A stretch of DNA of 64,000 bases from contig JAJHZJ010000013.1 of NCBI GenBank assembly GCA_023548195.1, forward strand, positions 2,551,001-2,615,000, written 5' to 3'. Below the pieces are notes generated by a model. It made no database searches. It worked only from the letters and a program-made list of their open reading frames with translations, and had not been told where the DNA came from. The DNA comes from Bettongia penicillata ogilbyi. Its lineage: Eukaryota > Chordata > Mammalia > Diprotodontia > Potoroidae. This document shows, in pieces, positions 55,827-64,000 of the stretch. The translations under genes were made by a program, and so were the position numbers. Positions within the stretch are counted from its first letter, which is position 1. Every line of letters starts with the position of its first letter.

Positions 55827-56690
55827 CAGCAGTTTTTGGATCCCCCTTAGCAAGTTGTTGACTTGTTTTTCGTGGTTTTCTTGCATTAGTTTTATTCTTC
55901 TTCCCAATTTTTGCTCTATTTCTCTTACTTGATTTTCAAAATCCTTTTTGAACTCTTCCATGGCCTGATACCAATTCATATTTTTCTTGAAGGCCTTGGA
56001 TGGAGGAGCTTTGATTTTGCTGTCTTCTTCTGTTTGTATATTTTGGTTTTCCTTGTCACTAAAGTAAGATTTTATAGTCTGATTCTTTTTCCAGTTTTTG
56101 CCCATTTATTTCCCTAGCCATTTACTTGACTTCTAATCTCTTTCTCAAGGTAGTTCTCTGCTTCCAGTGGGGGTAGTGAGGTGTACTGTCAGCCTCTTGA
56201 TCCCCCCATAATCTGTGGGCCTGTAGTTCTAGAAATGGCCACTATTGCTGCCTCTTCTGATGCTATGGCTGCCCCAGGCTCCTTAACTCCCTTTGCCACC
56301 CTGGGGCTGGGGCTGGACCAGTCTACTCTCTCATGTAGATCCAACAAGTGTTTTCCACTGACATTCTAATTTATCCTCGGTGTTTTGTGGTTGGGAAATC
56401 TAGAAACCACCACAGGTGCCAGAGATTCAGTCCCCCTGAGACTTGCTTAGGTCTGGTCTGTACTGGCATGGTCTACACTGGACTATACTTTGCTCCCATA
56501 TGCTTCCCATAGATCTTCCAGACTGTCTTGGGCTGGAGATTTGCTTCATTCCATCGTTCTATGGGTTCTGCAGCTCCAGAATGTGTTTAGAGTCATTTTT
56601 TACAGATATTTGGCTGGGCTTGGGAGGAGAGCTCTAGCAGGTCTCTGCTTCTACTCCACCATCTTGGCTCCCTAAAACATGGTTTCTCAG
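55827..56690 (-). promoter_or_regulatory. Layer-2 HAL1 ORF1 N-terminus and 5' UTR
   Basis: ORF1 coding from 56,105 down to 55,827, then 5' UTR 56,106-56,672 with the YY1-like motif at its far end. The 18 bases between 56,673 and the TSD at 56,691 (CTAAAACATGGTTTCTCAG on the plus strand) are of unknown origin, probably extra nucleotides added at the 5' junction. Confidence 0.6.
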
Positions 56691-58944
56691 TACTTGTAAT
56701 TCTTTAAAAATGTATCATTAATAGCACAGCTAGTAGGACCATACATAGGCAGAGGGTAAGGATATGAAGGATTGTGAGGGAATGACAGAAAAAAATTAAG
56801 GAATGAGAAAGAGGAGTACAAAGGGTGCAGAAAAAAGAAGAGGTAGAATGGGGTAAATTATTTCACATGAAGAGGCACAAAATACCTATTACAGTGGAGG
56901 GAATGTTGGGTAGGTGGATGATGGGCATTGCTTGAACCTTACTCTCATCAGTTTCCCAAAGAGGGAACAATATACACAGTATCTGGATATGGAGATCTAT
57001 TTTTCTCAACAGGGAAGTAGGAGGGGCAGGAGATTAAGACAAGGATGGTGGGGACTGACAGAAAGGAAGGCAGATCAGAGGAGGTGGTAGACAAAAGCAA
57101 AACACTGTTGAGGAGGAAAAGGGTAGAAGGAGAAAGAAGACAAAAAGGAGGAAGAATAAGATGGAGGGAAATACGCAGGTAGTAATCATAACTGTGAATG
57201 TGAATGGAATGAACTCTCCCATAAAATGGAAGCAGATAACAGAGTGGATCAAAAACCAGAATCCTACAAGAAATGCAACTGAAGCAGAGACACATACAGA
57301 GTAAGGATAAGGGATTGGAACAGAATTTATTGTGCTTCAGCTGAAGTGAAATCAAGTAGGTTAAGCTAGCACCTAGGCCGCTGGCTGCCTTTGCTAATTT
57401 GTGTTTCTTTTCTTTTTTAAACATTTTTATTTATTTCATTAAAAATTTCCTAATTGCACATAAAAATTTTAACCCTTCTTTTAAAAAATATTGAGTTCCA
57501 AATTCTCTCCCTCACTTCTGCCCCTCCCTCATTCTAGGAAGATAAGAAATTTGATATTGATTATCTTATGCTACAAGTATTTTTATACAAGTAGGTCCTT
57601 TTCCCTTTTATTTGATCTGTTTGGTTTACAGACTTAGCAGTAGTATTGCTGGGTCAAAAAGCATGCACAGTTTTATAGCCTTTTGGTTGTAATTCCAAAT
57701 TACTCTCCAGAATGACTAGACTAGTTCAAAACTCTGCCAATAATACATTAGTGTCCCAATTTTTCACATGCCATCCAAAAGTTGTCATTTTCTTTTTCTG
57801 TCATGATAGAAAATTTGATAGATGTGAGTTTTTCTGTCAAAAATGTTTTAGTCTGCATTCCTTTAATCAGTAGTGATTTAGAACATTTTTTTTAGATGAC
57901 TGTAGATAGCTTTGATTTCTTCTTATAAAAACTGCCTATTCATTTGACCATTTGTCAAAATGACAAATTTGGCCATTTATCAACTGGGGAATGGCTCTTG
58001 CTTTTATAAGTTTGGCTGGCTTCCCTAGATATTTGATAAATGAGACCTCTATCAGAGAAATTGGATGCAAAATTTTCCATTTCCTGTTTTCTTAATAATT
58101 TTGGCTATATTAGATTTGTTTGTGTAAATTTTTTTTAATTTCATGTAATAAAAATTATCTATTTCATTTTCCATGAAAGGAGGATTCTCTTTGTTACTTG
58201 TCTGGTCACAAACCCTTTCTTTATCTGTCAGGTACATTTTTCTATATTTCTCTAATCTACTTATGATATCACCCTTTATATCTAAATCATTTATCCATTT
58301 TGTCTTTACCTTGGTATGTGGAGTGAGATGTTGGTTTACGTAGAGCTTCTGCCAAACTGCTTTCCAGTTGTCCCAGCAGTTTTTGTCAAGGGTTGAGTTT
58401 TTACCCCAAAATCATGAATCTAGGGGCTTATCAAGTATTACATTACCATCGTGTTTTATTACTTCATATTGTGTACCTAATCCATTCCACTGATCCACCA
58501 CTTTTTCTCTTAGCTAGAACCAGATTTTTTGATGATTACCATTTTGTAATATTATCTGAAATCTGGAACTGCTAGGTCACCTTCCTTAATATTTTTTTCA
58601 TCGATTCCCTAGATGTTTTTGACCTTTTGTTTTCCAGATGAATTTTGTCACTATTTTTTTGAACTCTGTATAATAATTCTTTGGTAGTTTGGTGTGGCAC
58701 TGAATAAATAAATTAACTTAGGTAGAATTGTCATTTTTTACTATATTGGATCAGCCTTCCTATGAGCAATTAACATTTCTCCAATTGTTTAAATCTGTCT
58801 TTACTTGTATGAAAAGTGTTTTGTAATTGTATTCACATAATCCCTAAATTTGTCTTGTAATGTAGAGTTCCAAGTATTTTATACTGTTTACAGTTATTTA
58901 AAATGGAACTTCTCTTTCTATCTCTTCCTGCTGAGTTTTGTTGA

Positions 58945-58987
<43 letters not shown>

Positions 58988-59110
58988 CACATATATATAC
59001 ATATATAATGTATATACACACACATATCTATATATAATATATATACACATATATATACATATATAATGTATATACACACACATATCTATATATAATATAT
59101 AAAATATGCT
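58945..59110. repeat. (TA)n/(CA)n tract with a perfect 58-bp tandem duplication
   Basis: The units 58,983-59,040 and 59,041-59,098 are identical and begin ATATACACATATATATACAT. They lie inside the old L1 ORF2. Confidence 0.95.
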
Positions 59111-60038
59111 GATGATTCATGTGGGGTTATTTTATATCCTGCAACTTTGTTAAAGTTGTTCATTGTTTCAACCAGTTTTTTCAGTTGATTCTTGAGGGTT
59201 CTCTAAGTGTACCATCATATCATCTGAACAGAGTAAGAGTTTTTTTTCCTCATTCTCCATTTTTATTCCTTCAATTTCTTTTTCTTGCCATATTGCTATA
59301 GCTAGCATTTCTGGTAGTGGTGATAATAGACATCCCTGCTTCACTCTGAGCTTACTGGAAAGGCTTCAAGTTTATCCCCATTACAGATAATACTGTCTCT
59401 TGGTTTTGGATAGATACCACTTATTATTTTAAGAAAGGTTCCGTTGATTCCTATGCTTCCTAAGGTTTTTAATAGGAATGGGTATTATATTTTGTTAAAG
59501 AGCTTGTTAGCATCTGTTGATATAAATTTTTTTATTGTTATTGACATGGGCAATTATGCTGATAGTTTTCCTAATATCGAACCAGATCTGAATTCCTGGT
59601 ATAAATTCTACCTGGTCATAGTGCATGATCTTTGTGATATATTGTTGTAGTCTTCTTGCTAGTATTTTATTTAAAATTTTGCATCAATATTCATTAAGAA
59701 AATTGGTCTTCTGCTTTCTTTCTCTGTTCTTGCCTCTCCTTGGTTTAGGAATTGAAACTGTATTTTGGTTATAAAAGTAAACTTTGTAGAAATCCTTCTT
59801 TACTGATTTTTTCAAATAGTTTATATAGCATTGGGATTAATTGTTCCTTAAACGTTTGATAGAATTCGCTTGTGAATTCATCTGGTCCTGGAGATTTTTT
59901 AGGGATCTTCTTTTACTAAAATGGGTTTATCTAAATATTTTAAATTAATTTTAAATTAAATTTAAATTTTAAATTAAAAGTAAATATTTTATTTCCTTTT
60001 CTGTTAATCTAGGCAGTTTATTTTTGTAAATATCCATC

Positions 60039-60264
60039 TAGGGCAGCTGGTTGGTACAGTGGATAGAGTGTCAGGCCTGAAGTCCAGAAAACTCACCTTC
60101 TTGAATCTAAATCTGGCTTCAGACACTTAAGTCACTTAATCCTGTTTGCCTCATTTCCTCTTCTATAAAATGAGCAGGAGAAGCAAATAACAAACCCCTT
60201 TAGGATCTTTGTTGAGAAAACCCCAAATGGGAAGAGTCAGGCATGACTGAAATGACTGAACAGC
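60039..60264 (+). repeat. tRNA-RTE SINE inserted in old L1 ORF2
   Basis: Head GGGCAGCTGGTTGGTACAGT, middle CTTAATCCTGTTTGCCTC, tail CATGACTGAAATGACTGAAC. TSD AAATATCCATC (60,028-60,038) and AAATATTCATC (60,265-60,275), 10 of 11. Confidence 0.9.
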
Positions 60265-62139
60265 AAATATTCATCCATTTTACTTAGATTGTCAATTTTA
60301 CTGGCATATAATTGAGCAAAATAACTCCTAAGAAATGCTTTAACTTCATCTTCATTGATGGAACATTGACCCTTTTCATCTTTTATACTAGCACCCTTTT
60401 TTTCTTCTTCCTTTTTTAAAAATCAAGTTAACCAATGGTTTATTCATTTCTCCCTCACCCACATAAAGCCAGTTCCCAGTTTTATTCATTAGCTCAATGG
60501 CTTTTTTTTTACTTTCAATTTTATTAATCTATACTTAGATTGTTCAGGATGTTCATTTTGGTATTTACTTGGAAATTTCTAATTTGTTCTTTTTCTAGGT
60601 TTTTTTTTTTTGCATTCTCAATTCATTGTTCTGCTCTTTTTCTCTTTTATTGATGCATGCAATTAGGGATATAAAATTTACCCTAAGTACTTCTTTGGCC
60701 GCATCCCACAGGTTTTGGAATGTTGTCTTATGGTTGTTATTCTCTTTAATGAAATTATTAGTTGTTTCCATGATTTTCTTTGATCCACTCATCCATTCTT
60801 TAGCATTATTTAGTATCCAATGACCTTTTGAAATATGCTTCTATGACCTTTCTGTGATTTTTGTGTGTGTAATTTTTGTTGCATTATGGCCTGAAAAGGA
60901 TGCATTTAACACTTCTGCTTTCTGCATTTAGTTGTGAAGTTTTTATTCCCTAATAAATAGTCAATTTTTGTGAAGGTGTCAGGCACAGCTGTAAAAAAGG
61001 TATTCCCTTTTCTATTCCCCTTTAGTTTTCTCCAGAGATCTATTATACCTAACTTTTCTAAGATTGTATTCATCTCCTTGACTTCTTTCTTGTTTTATGG
61101 TTAGATTTATCTAGTTCTGAGAGGTTAAGTTGAGGTCCCCCATGGGTATAGTTTACTGCCTATTTCTTCCTGTATTTCATTTAACTTTTTCTTTAGGAAT
61201 TTGGTTGCTATGCCATCTGGTCCATATATGTTTAATATTGATATTACTTCATTGTGTATGGTTCCTTTTAGCAAGACATAGTTTTATCCCCTTTAATTAG
61301 GTCTATTTTTGCTTTTTCTTTGTCTGAGATCATGATTGCTACCCTTTCCCCCCCTTTTTTTTAATTTTAGTTGAAACATAATATATTCTGTTGCAACCTC
61401 TTATTTCAACTCTGTGTGTGTCTCTCTGTTTCAAATGTGTTTCTAATTAACAATGTATTGTTGGATTCTGGCTTCTAAACCATTCTACTATTTGCTTCTA
61501 CTTTATGGGTGAGTTCATCCCATTCACATTCATCTTATGATTTCTATGTGTACATTTCCCTCCATCCTATTTTCTTCTGTTTATCCTTGTTTCTCCTTTT
61601 TTTTTGTTCTGTCCATCCTCTGAAGTCTGTTTTGCTAATAACCACTGCCTACTTTTATCTGCCCTCTCTTTTATCACATCCCCTACTCCCCTTTTCATTT
61701 CCCCTTCCCTTCCTACTTCCCCAGCTGGGAAAATATATTTCTATTACTAATTGAATATGTATAATTTCCCTCTTCAAGTCAATTTAGATGGGAATGAGGT
61801 GCAAATGTTGTCTGTCCTGCCACCCTCCATTTTGCCTTCCACTGTAAAAGCTCTTTTTGTAATTCTCATTTATGTCAGAAAATTTCCCTGTTCTTCCTCT
61901 CCCTTCTTTCTTCCCCTTGAGCATCCCTTTTTCTCACCTATCCATTTTTTTACATTATCTCCACATATCCAGCTCAGTACTGCACCCTCTTTCTCTGTAG
62001 AATCCTTCTAATTGCCCTAATAATGATGATATTCTTAGAAGACATATAAATCATCTTCCTGTACAGAAAGGTAAACAGTTTAAACTTATTCAATACCTCA
62101 TGATTTCTCTTTCTTGTTTTCCTTTTTATATTTTTCTTG

Positions 62140-63180
62140 AGTCTTGTATTTGAAAATTAACATTTATATTCAGCTCTGTTTTTCATTAAAAATACTTGAA
62201 AGTCCTCTATTCCATTAAATATCCATGAGTTTTTTTCCTTTTAAGGATCATACTGAGTTTTACCAGATTCTTGACTGTAATCCTAGCTCTTTTGTCTTTT
62301 GTATTATAATATTCCAAACCCCCTGTTCCTTCAGTTTGGTAGTTGTTAAATCTTATGAATGTTTTTTTCTTGCTACTTGAAATGTTCTCTCTTTGACCTG
62401 GGATCCCTGGAATTGGACTACAATATTCCTGGAAGTTTTCATTTTAGTATCTCCTTCAGGTGATATTTGTTGGATTCTTTACATTTTTATTTTACTTTCT
62501 GGTTCTAGGCTATTAGGTCAGTTTTCCTTATTTATTTCTTGAAAGATGGTTTCTAGGCTCCTTTTTTGATCATGGCTTTCAGAAATTTAATAATTTTCAA
62601 TTACTTCTATTTGACCTGTTTTCCAGATCAGTTGTTTTTCCAATGATATATTTCACATTTTCTTCATTTTTCTTTCATTATTTTATCTTTATTTTATTGT
62701 TTCTTGATACCCTGTGGAGGTATTGGCTTCCACTTGCCCAATTATAAATTTTCAGAAATAATTTTCTTCAGTGAGCTTTTGTATCTCTTTTCCATTTGGC
62801 TAATCCTGCTTCTTGAAGAGTTCTTTTCATTAGTGAATTTTAGTGTTTTATTTGGCCAATTTTGTTTTTTAAGATGTTATTTTCTTCACAGTTTTTCTGC
62901 CTCTTTTACCAAACTCTTAATTGTCTTTTCATAATTTTCTTCCTTTGCTTTCCTTTCTTTACCTAATTTTTCCTCTATCACTCTTGCTTGTTTTTTAAAA
63001 TAATTTTTTAGATCTTTCTGGAATTCTTGTTGGACTTTTTTGTCCAACTCACATTTAGTTATTTTATCTTCATTGCCTTCTTCTGAATTATTGGGTTGAT
63101 ATTCCCTGTTTAACTTTTTATGGTCAGATTCCTTTTTTGTTGTTGTTTTCTTATTTTTCTACCCTATTTCTTGTTTTTTA
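62140..63180 (-). pseudogene. L1 ORF1 (old copy), degenerate
   Basis: N-terminus around 63,175-63,050 codes an NKKTTTKKESDHKKLN-like basic stretch. Coiled coil follows to about 62,700, then the RNA-recognition region around 62,650-62,400 and the C-terminal domain to about 62,150. Collinear with the other ORF1 copies in the window but without any long frame. Confidence 0.8.
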
Positions 63181-63414
63181 TGTCTGACTCAGCCTCCTCT
63201 CCCATGTCACAGATATCTCCAACCTCCTAGGTTGTGTTGGGCTAGAAGAATGTCTCACTCTGACCTATTGTTTGCACTGCACTCTAGAATTTGATTTGAG
63301 GAATTATTTTTAAGTTGTTTGGAAGGGAATATTAGGAGAGCTCAGATGAGTGCTTTCTCTACCCTGTCCTTGGAAGGAACTATGTTTTCTTTCTTTCTTG
63401 TGATTGATCATTGT

Positions 63415-63472
63415 TCTAGATAAGTAGATAGAAAGACAGATAGATAGACAGATAGACAGATGAATAGATAAC
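63415..63472. repeat. (GATA)n/(GACA)n microsatellite, imperfect
   Basis: About 12 GATA/GACA-type units with interruptions. Confidence 0.9.
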
Positions 63473-63479
63473 AAGTTGG

Positions 63480-63810
63480 ATAGGGTATTTAAGTACTTAC
63501 TATATACTAGGCACTGTGCCAAATTCCAGAGCACAAAAGAAAGCAAGATAGTCTCTGTCTTTAACATTCAATGAGAGTAGATAACATATAAAATGGAGCT
63601 GGAAAGTAAGGAAGTTGGGTACACATGGAGGAGTATGGTTTTAAGAATGTTGAGAAATAAGGTAGAGACCTAGATTGGGCAAGATAAGGTGAGATCTCAT
63701 TTATCAAAGCCTAGGATGTTTCCAGAGGCAGAATCCAAGTTCCCATTGGGGAGGAGATGGGGATGATGATCAGAGGACAAGCTATCTCCAAGATAGAAGA
63801 TGAGCTTTTG
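63480..63810 (+). repeat. Ancient interspersed repeat (17.5-kb family)
   Basis: actatatactaggcactgtg, then aagatagtctctgtctttaa and ggaagtaagg-like blocks in the family order. Its end past 63,800 is uncertain. Confidence 0.5.
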
Positions 63811-64000
63811 AATTGGAGAGGTCCAGAAATCCTAGGTCCAATGATTAGACCTGATTGGGCTCAAGAGAAGCTTCTCTATCAGAAAAGAAAGCCAATAACA
63901 AGAAAAGGAACCCCAGCCTCCTGACTTGGCTTACAGAAAATGTGAGCTTTAAGGGAGACAGTGCTGGTGAAATGTAAAATATATAATTAGCCATCCTGAA
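63811..64000. other. No recognised feature
   Basis: Unclassified to the end of the window. Confidence 0.4.

Larger units (their letters stand above)
42310..56105 (-). pseudogene. HAL1 ORF1 (layer 2) in three pieces
   Basis: Piece 1 (56,105-55,827): MGKNWKKNQTIKSYFSDKEN start, then the coiled coil beginning QAMEEFKKDFENQVREIEQK. Piece 2 (52,804-52,303): the rest of the coiled coil (GQMEKEVQKLTEENNSLK) and the RNA-recognition region (KENCPDILEPKSKIEMERVH; TSRNIVAKFQSSQVNKKILQ). Piece 3 (42,532-42,310): C-terminal domain ending in a KRPALN-like tail. Two retrotransposons of about 9.7 and 3.0 kb separate the pieces, and scattered stops break it further. The residue order matches the intact copy at 53,665-54,771. 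Confidence 0.85.
41489..56690 (-). mobile_element. Layer 2: old HAL1 (ORF1-only L1 derivative), split by two later insertions
   Basis: Minus strand. The 5' end is near 56,672 (YY1-like CCACCATCTTGG at 56,656-56,667). ORF1 starts at 56,105 and continues 55,827, then 52,804-52,303, then 42,532-about 42,310. The 3' UTR runs 42,310-41,489 and ends in an A-rich tail. There is no trace of ORF2 between ORF1 and the 3' UTR. The 3' UTR joins spacer-type sequence to L1 3'-UTR-type sequence (ACACATGTATAACC and a later GGGAGAAAATTTGGAACTC). TSD: TACTTATAATTCTTT (41,474-41,488) and TACTTGTAATTCTTT (56,691-56,705). Confidence 0.85.
40340..57365 (+). mobile_element. Layer 1: old plus-strand L1, interrupted by a 15.2-kb nest
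   Basis: ORF1 and the start of the inter-ORF spacer are at 40,340-41,488. The spacer resumes at 56,706, and ORF2 starts near 57,175 (coding ITVNVNGMNSPIKWKQITEW, the endonuclease N-terminus). The gap is filled by the layer-2 HAL1 with a TSD at 41,474-41,488 and 56,691-56,705. ORF2 can be followed only to about 57,360 (GLEQNLLCFS-like), then unrelated sequence begins. Everything 3' of codon 60 or so is absent, which ordinary 5' truncation cannot explain. Confidence 0.8.
57580..61530 (-). pseudogene. L1 ORF2 (old copy), heavily degraded
   Basis: The endonuclease N-terminus is at about 61,530-61,450 (codes a VNVNGMNS-like start). The endonuclease core reads around 61,330-60,900, a short open part at 60,595-60,792 includes FQNLWDAAKEVLRVNFISL, and the RT region reads around 59,900-59,150 (counterparts of the [10 protein letters not shown] and FADD coding blocks are recognisable but mutated). 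The C-terminal tail lies at 57,950-57,580. Dozens of indels and stops. It was a full enzyme in its day and can no longer supply activity. Confidence 0.85.
57411..63375 (-). mobile_element. Old full-length or nearly full-length L1
   Basis: Minus strand, in sense order: 5' UTR about 63,375-63,180 (start degraded), ORF1 about 63,180-62,140, spacer about 62,140-61,530, ORF2 about 61,530-57,580, 3' UTR to 57,411. It is interrupted by a tRNA-RTE SINE at 60,039-60,264 and a TA/CA tract at 58,945-59,110. Length without these is about 5.6 kb. Stops and indels throughout. A loose T-rich resemblance at the two borders (about 57,401-57,416 and 63,381-63,397) may be a TSD but is too simple to rely on. Confidence 0.85.

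Noticed and set aside
56691..63375. Twin-priming inversion joining the plus-strand L1 piece and the minus-strand L1
   Set aside because: Twin priming places the inverted 5' segment next to the 5' side of the retained part; here the plus piece abuts the 3' end of the minus L1, and both contain their own ORF1.
1..64000. CRISPR array, endogenous retrovirus, tRNA or rRNA genes
   Set aside because: No spaced direct repeats of CRISPR type, no gag/pol motifs or paired LTRs, and no complete cloverleaf seen. The tRNA-like boxes belong to SINEs.

Overview
The window looks like intergenic or intronic DNA from a marsupial. The evidence is the repeat content: tRNA-headed SINEs whose 3' halves end in an RTE/BovB-like tail, L1 elements with the long ORF1-ORF2 spacer seen here, ORF1-only half-L1 (HAL1) elements, and ancient MIR, L2, CR1/L3 and hAT remnants. 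I cannot name the species. I find no complete host gene, no tRNA or rRNA gene and no retroviral gag/pol. Nearly every long open frame is retrotransposon ORF1/ORF2, an antisense shadow of one, or a translated microsatellite.

Layout. 1-2.4 kb holds three nested minus-strand L1/HAL1 5' parts, one of them complete at its 5' end but cut off at its 3' end inside ORF1. 2.4-40 kb is a mosaic of SINEs, MIR, L2, CR1/L3 and 3'-terminal L1 pieces separated by unclassified AT-rich sequence. It includes a full-length 7SL RNA pseudogene (22,271-22,560), a long TTTC/TTCC tract inside an L1 3' end (16.5-16.9 kb) and a weak candidate exon (19,170-19,308). 40.3-57.4 kb is a four-layer nest of LINEs. 57.4-63.4 kb is one old, nearly full-length minus-strand L1. 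The last 0.6 kb is a GATA-type tract and an old interspersed repeat.

The nest is the centre of interest because target-site duplications (TSDs) fix the order of events. Layer 1 is an old plus-strand L1 (40.34-41.49 kb, resuming 56.69-57.36 kb). Layer 2 is an old minus-strand HAL1 inserted in it (41,489-56,690). Its ORF1 was then hit twice. Layer 3a is a full-length minus-strand L1 (42,548-52,287); layer 3b is a plus-strand HAL1 (52,821-55,810) with a perfect 16-bp TSD and an uninterrupted 368-codon ORF1. Layer 4 is another HAL1 (48,110-51,058, minus) inside ORF1 of layer 3a.

How the parts work together. L1 ORF2 supplies the endonuclease and reverse transcriptase. HAL1 keeps only the ORF1 RNA-binding chaperone, so it presumably moved with ORF2 from L1; the tRNA-RTE SINEs presumably used RTE machinery. 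The L1 in this window has all recognisable ORF2 motifs but is broken by several frameshifts or stops, so it is now dead. Only the ORF1 of layer 3b is open throughout. Seven L1/HAL1 5' ends in the window carry the same CCAAGATGGCGG-like motif, which matches the YY1 site at the start of placental L1s. HAL1 as a class has been described before in mammals including opossum; I cannot tell from sequence alone whether these exact subfamilies are catalogued.
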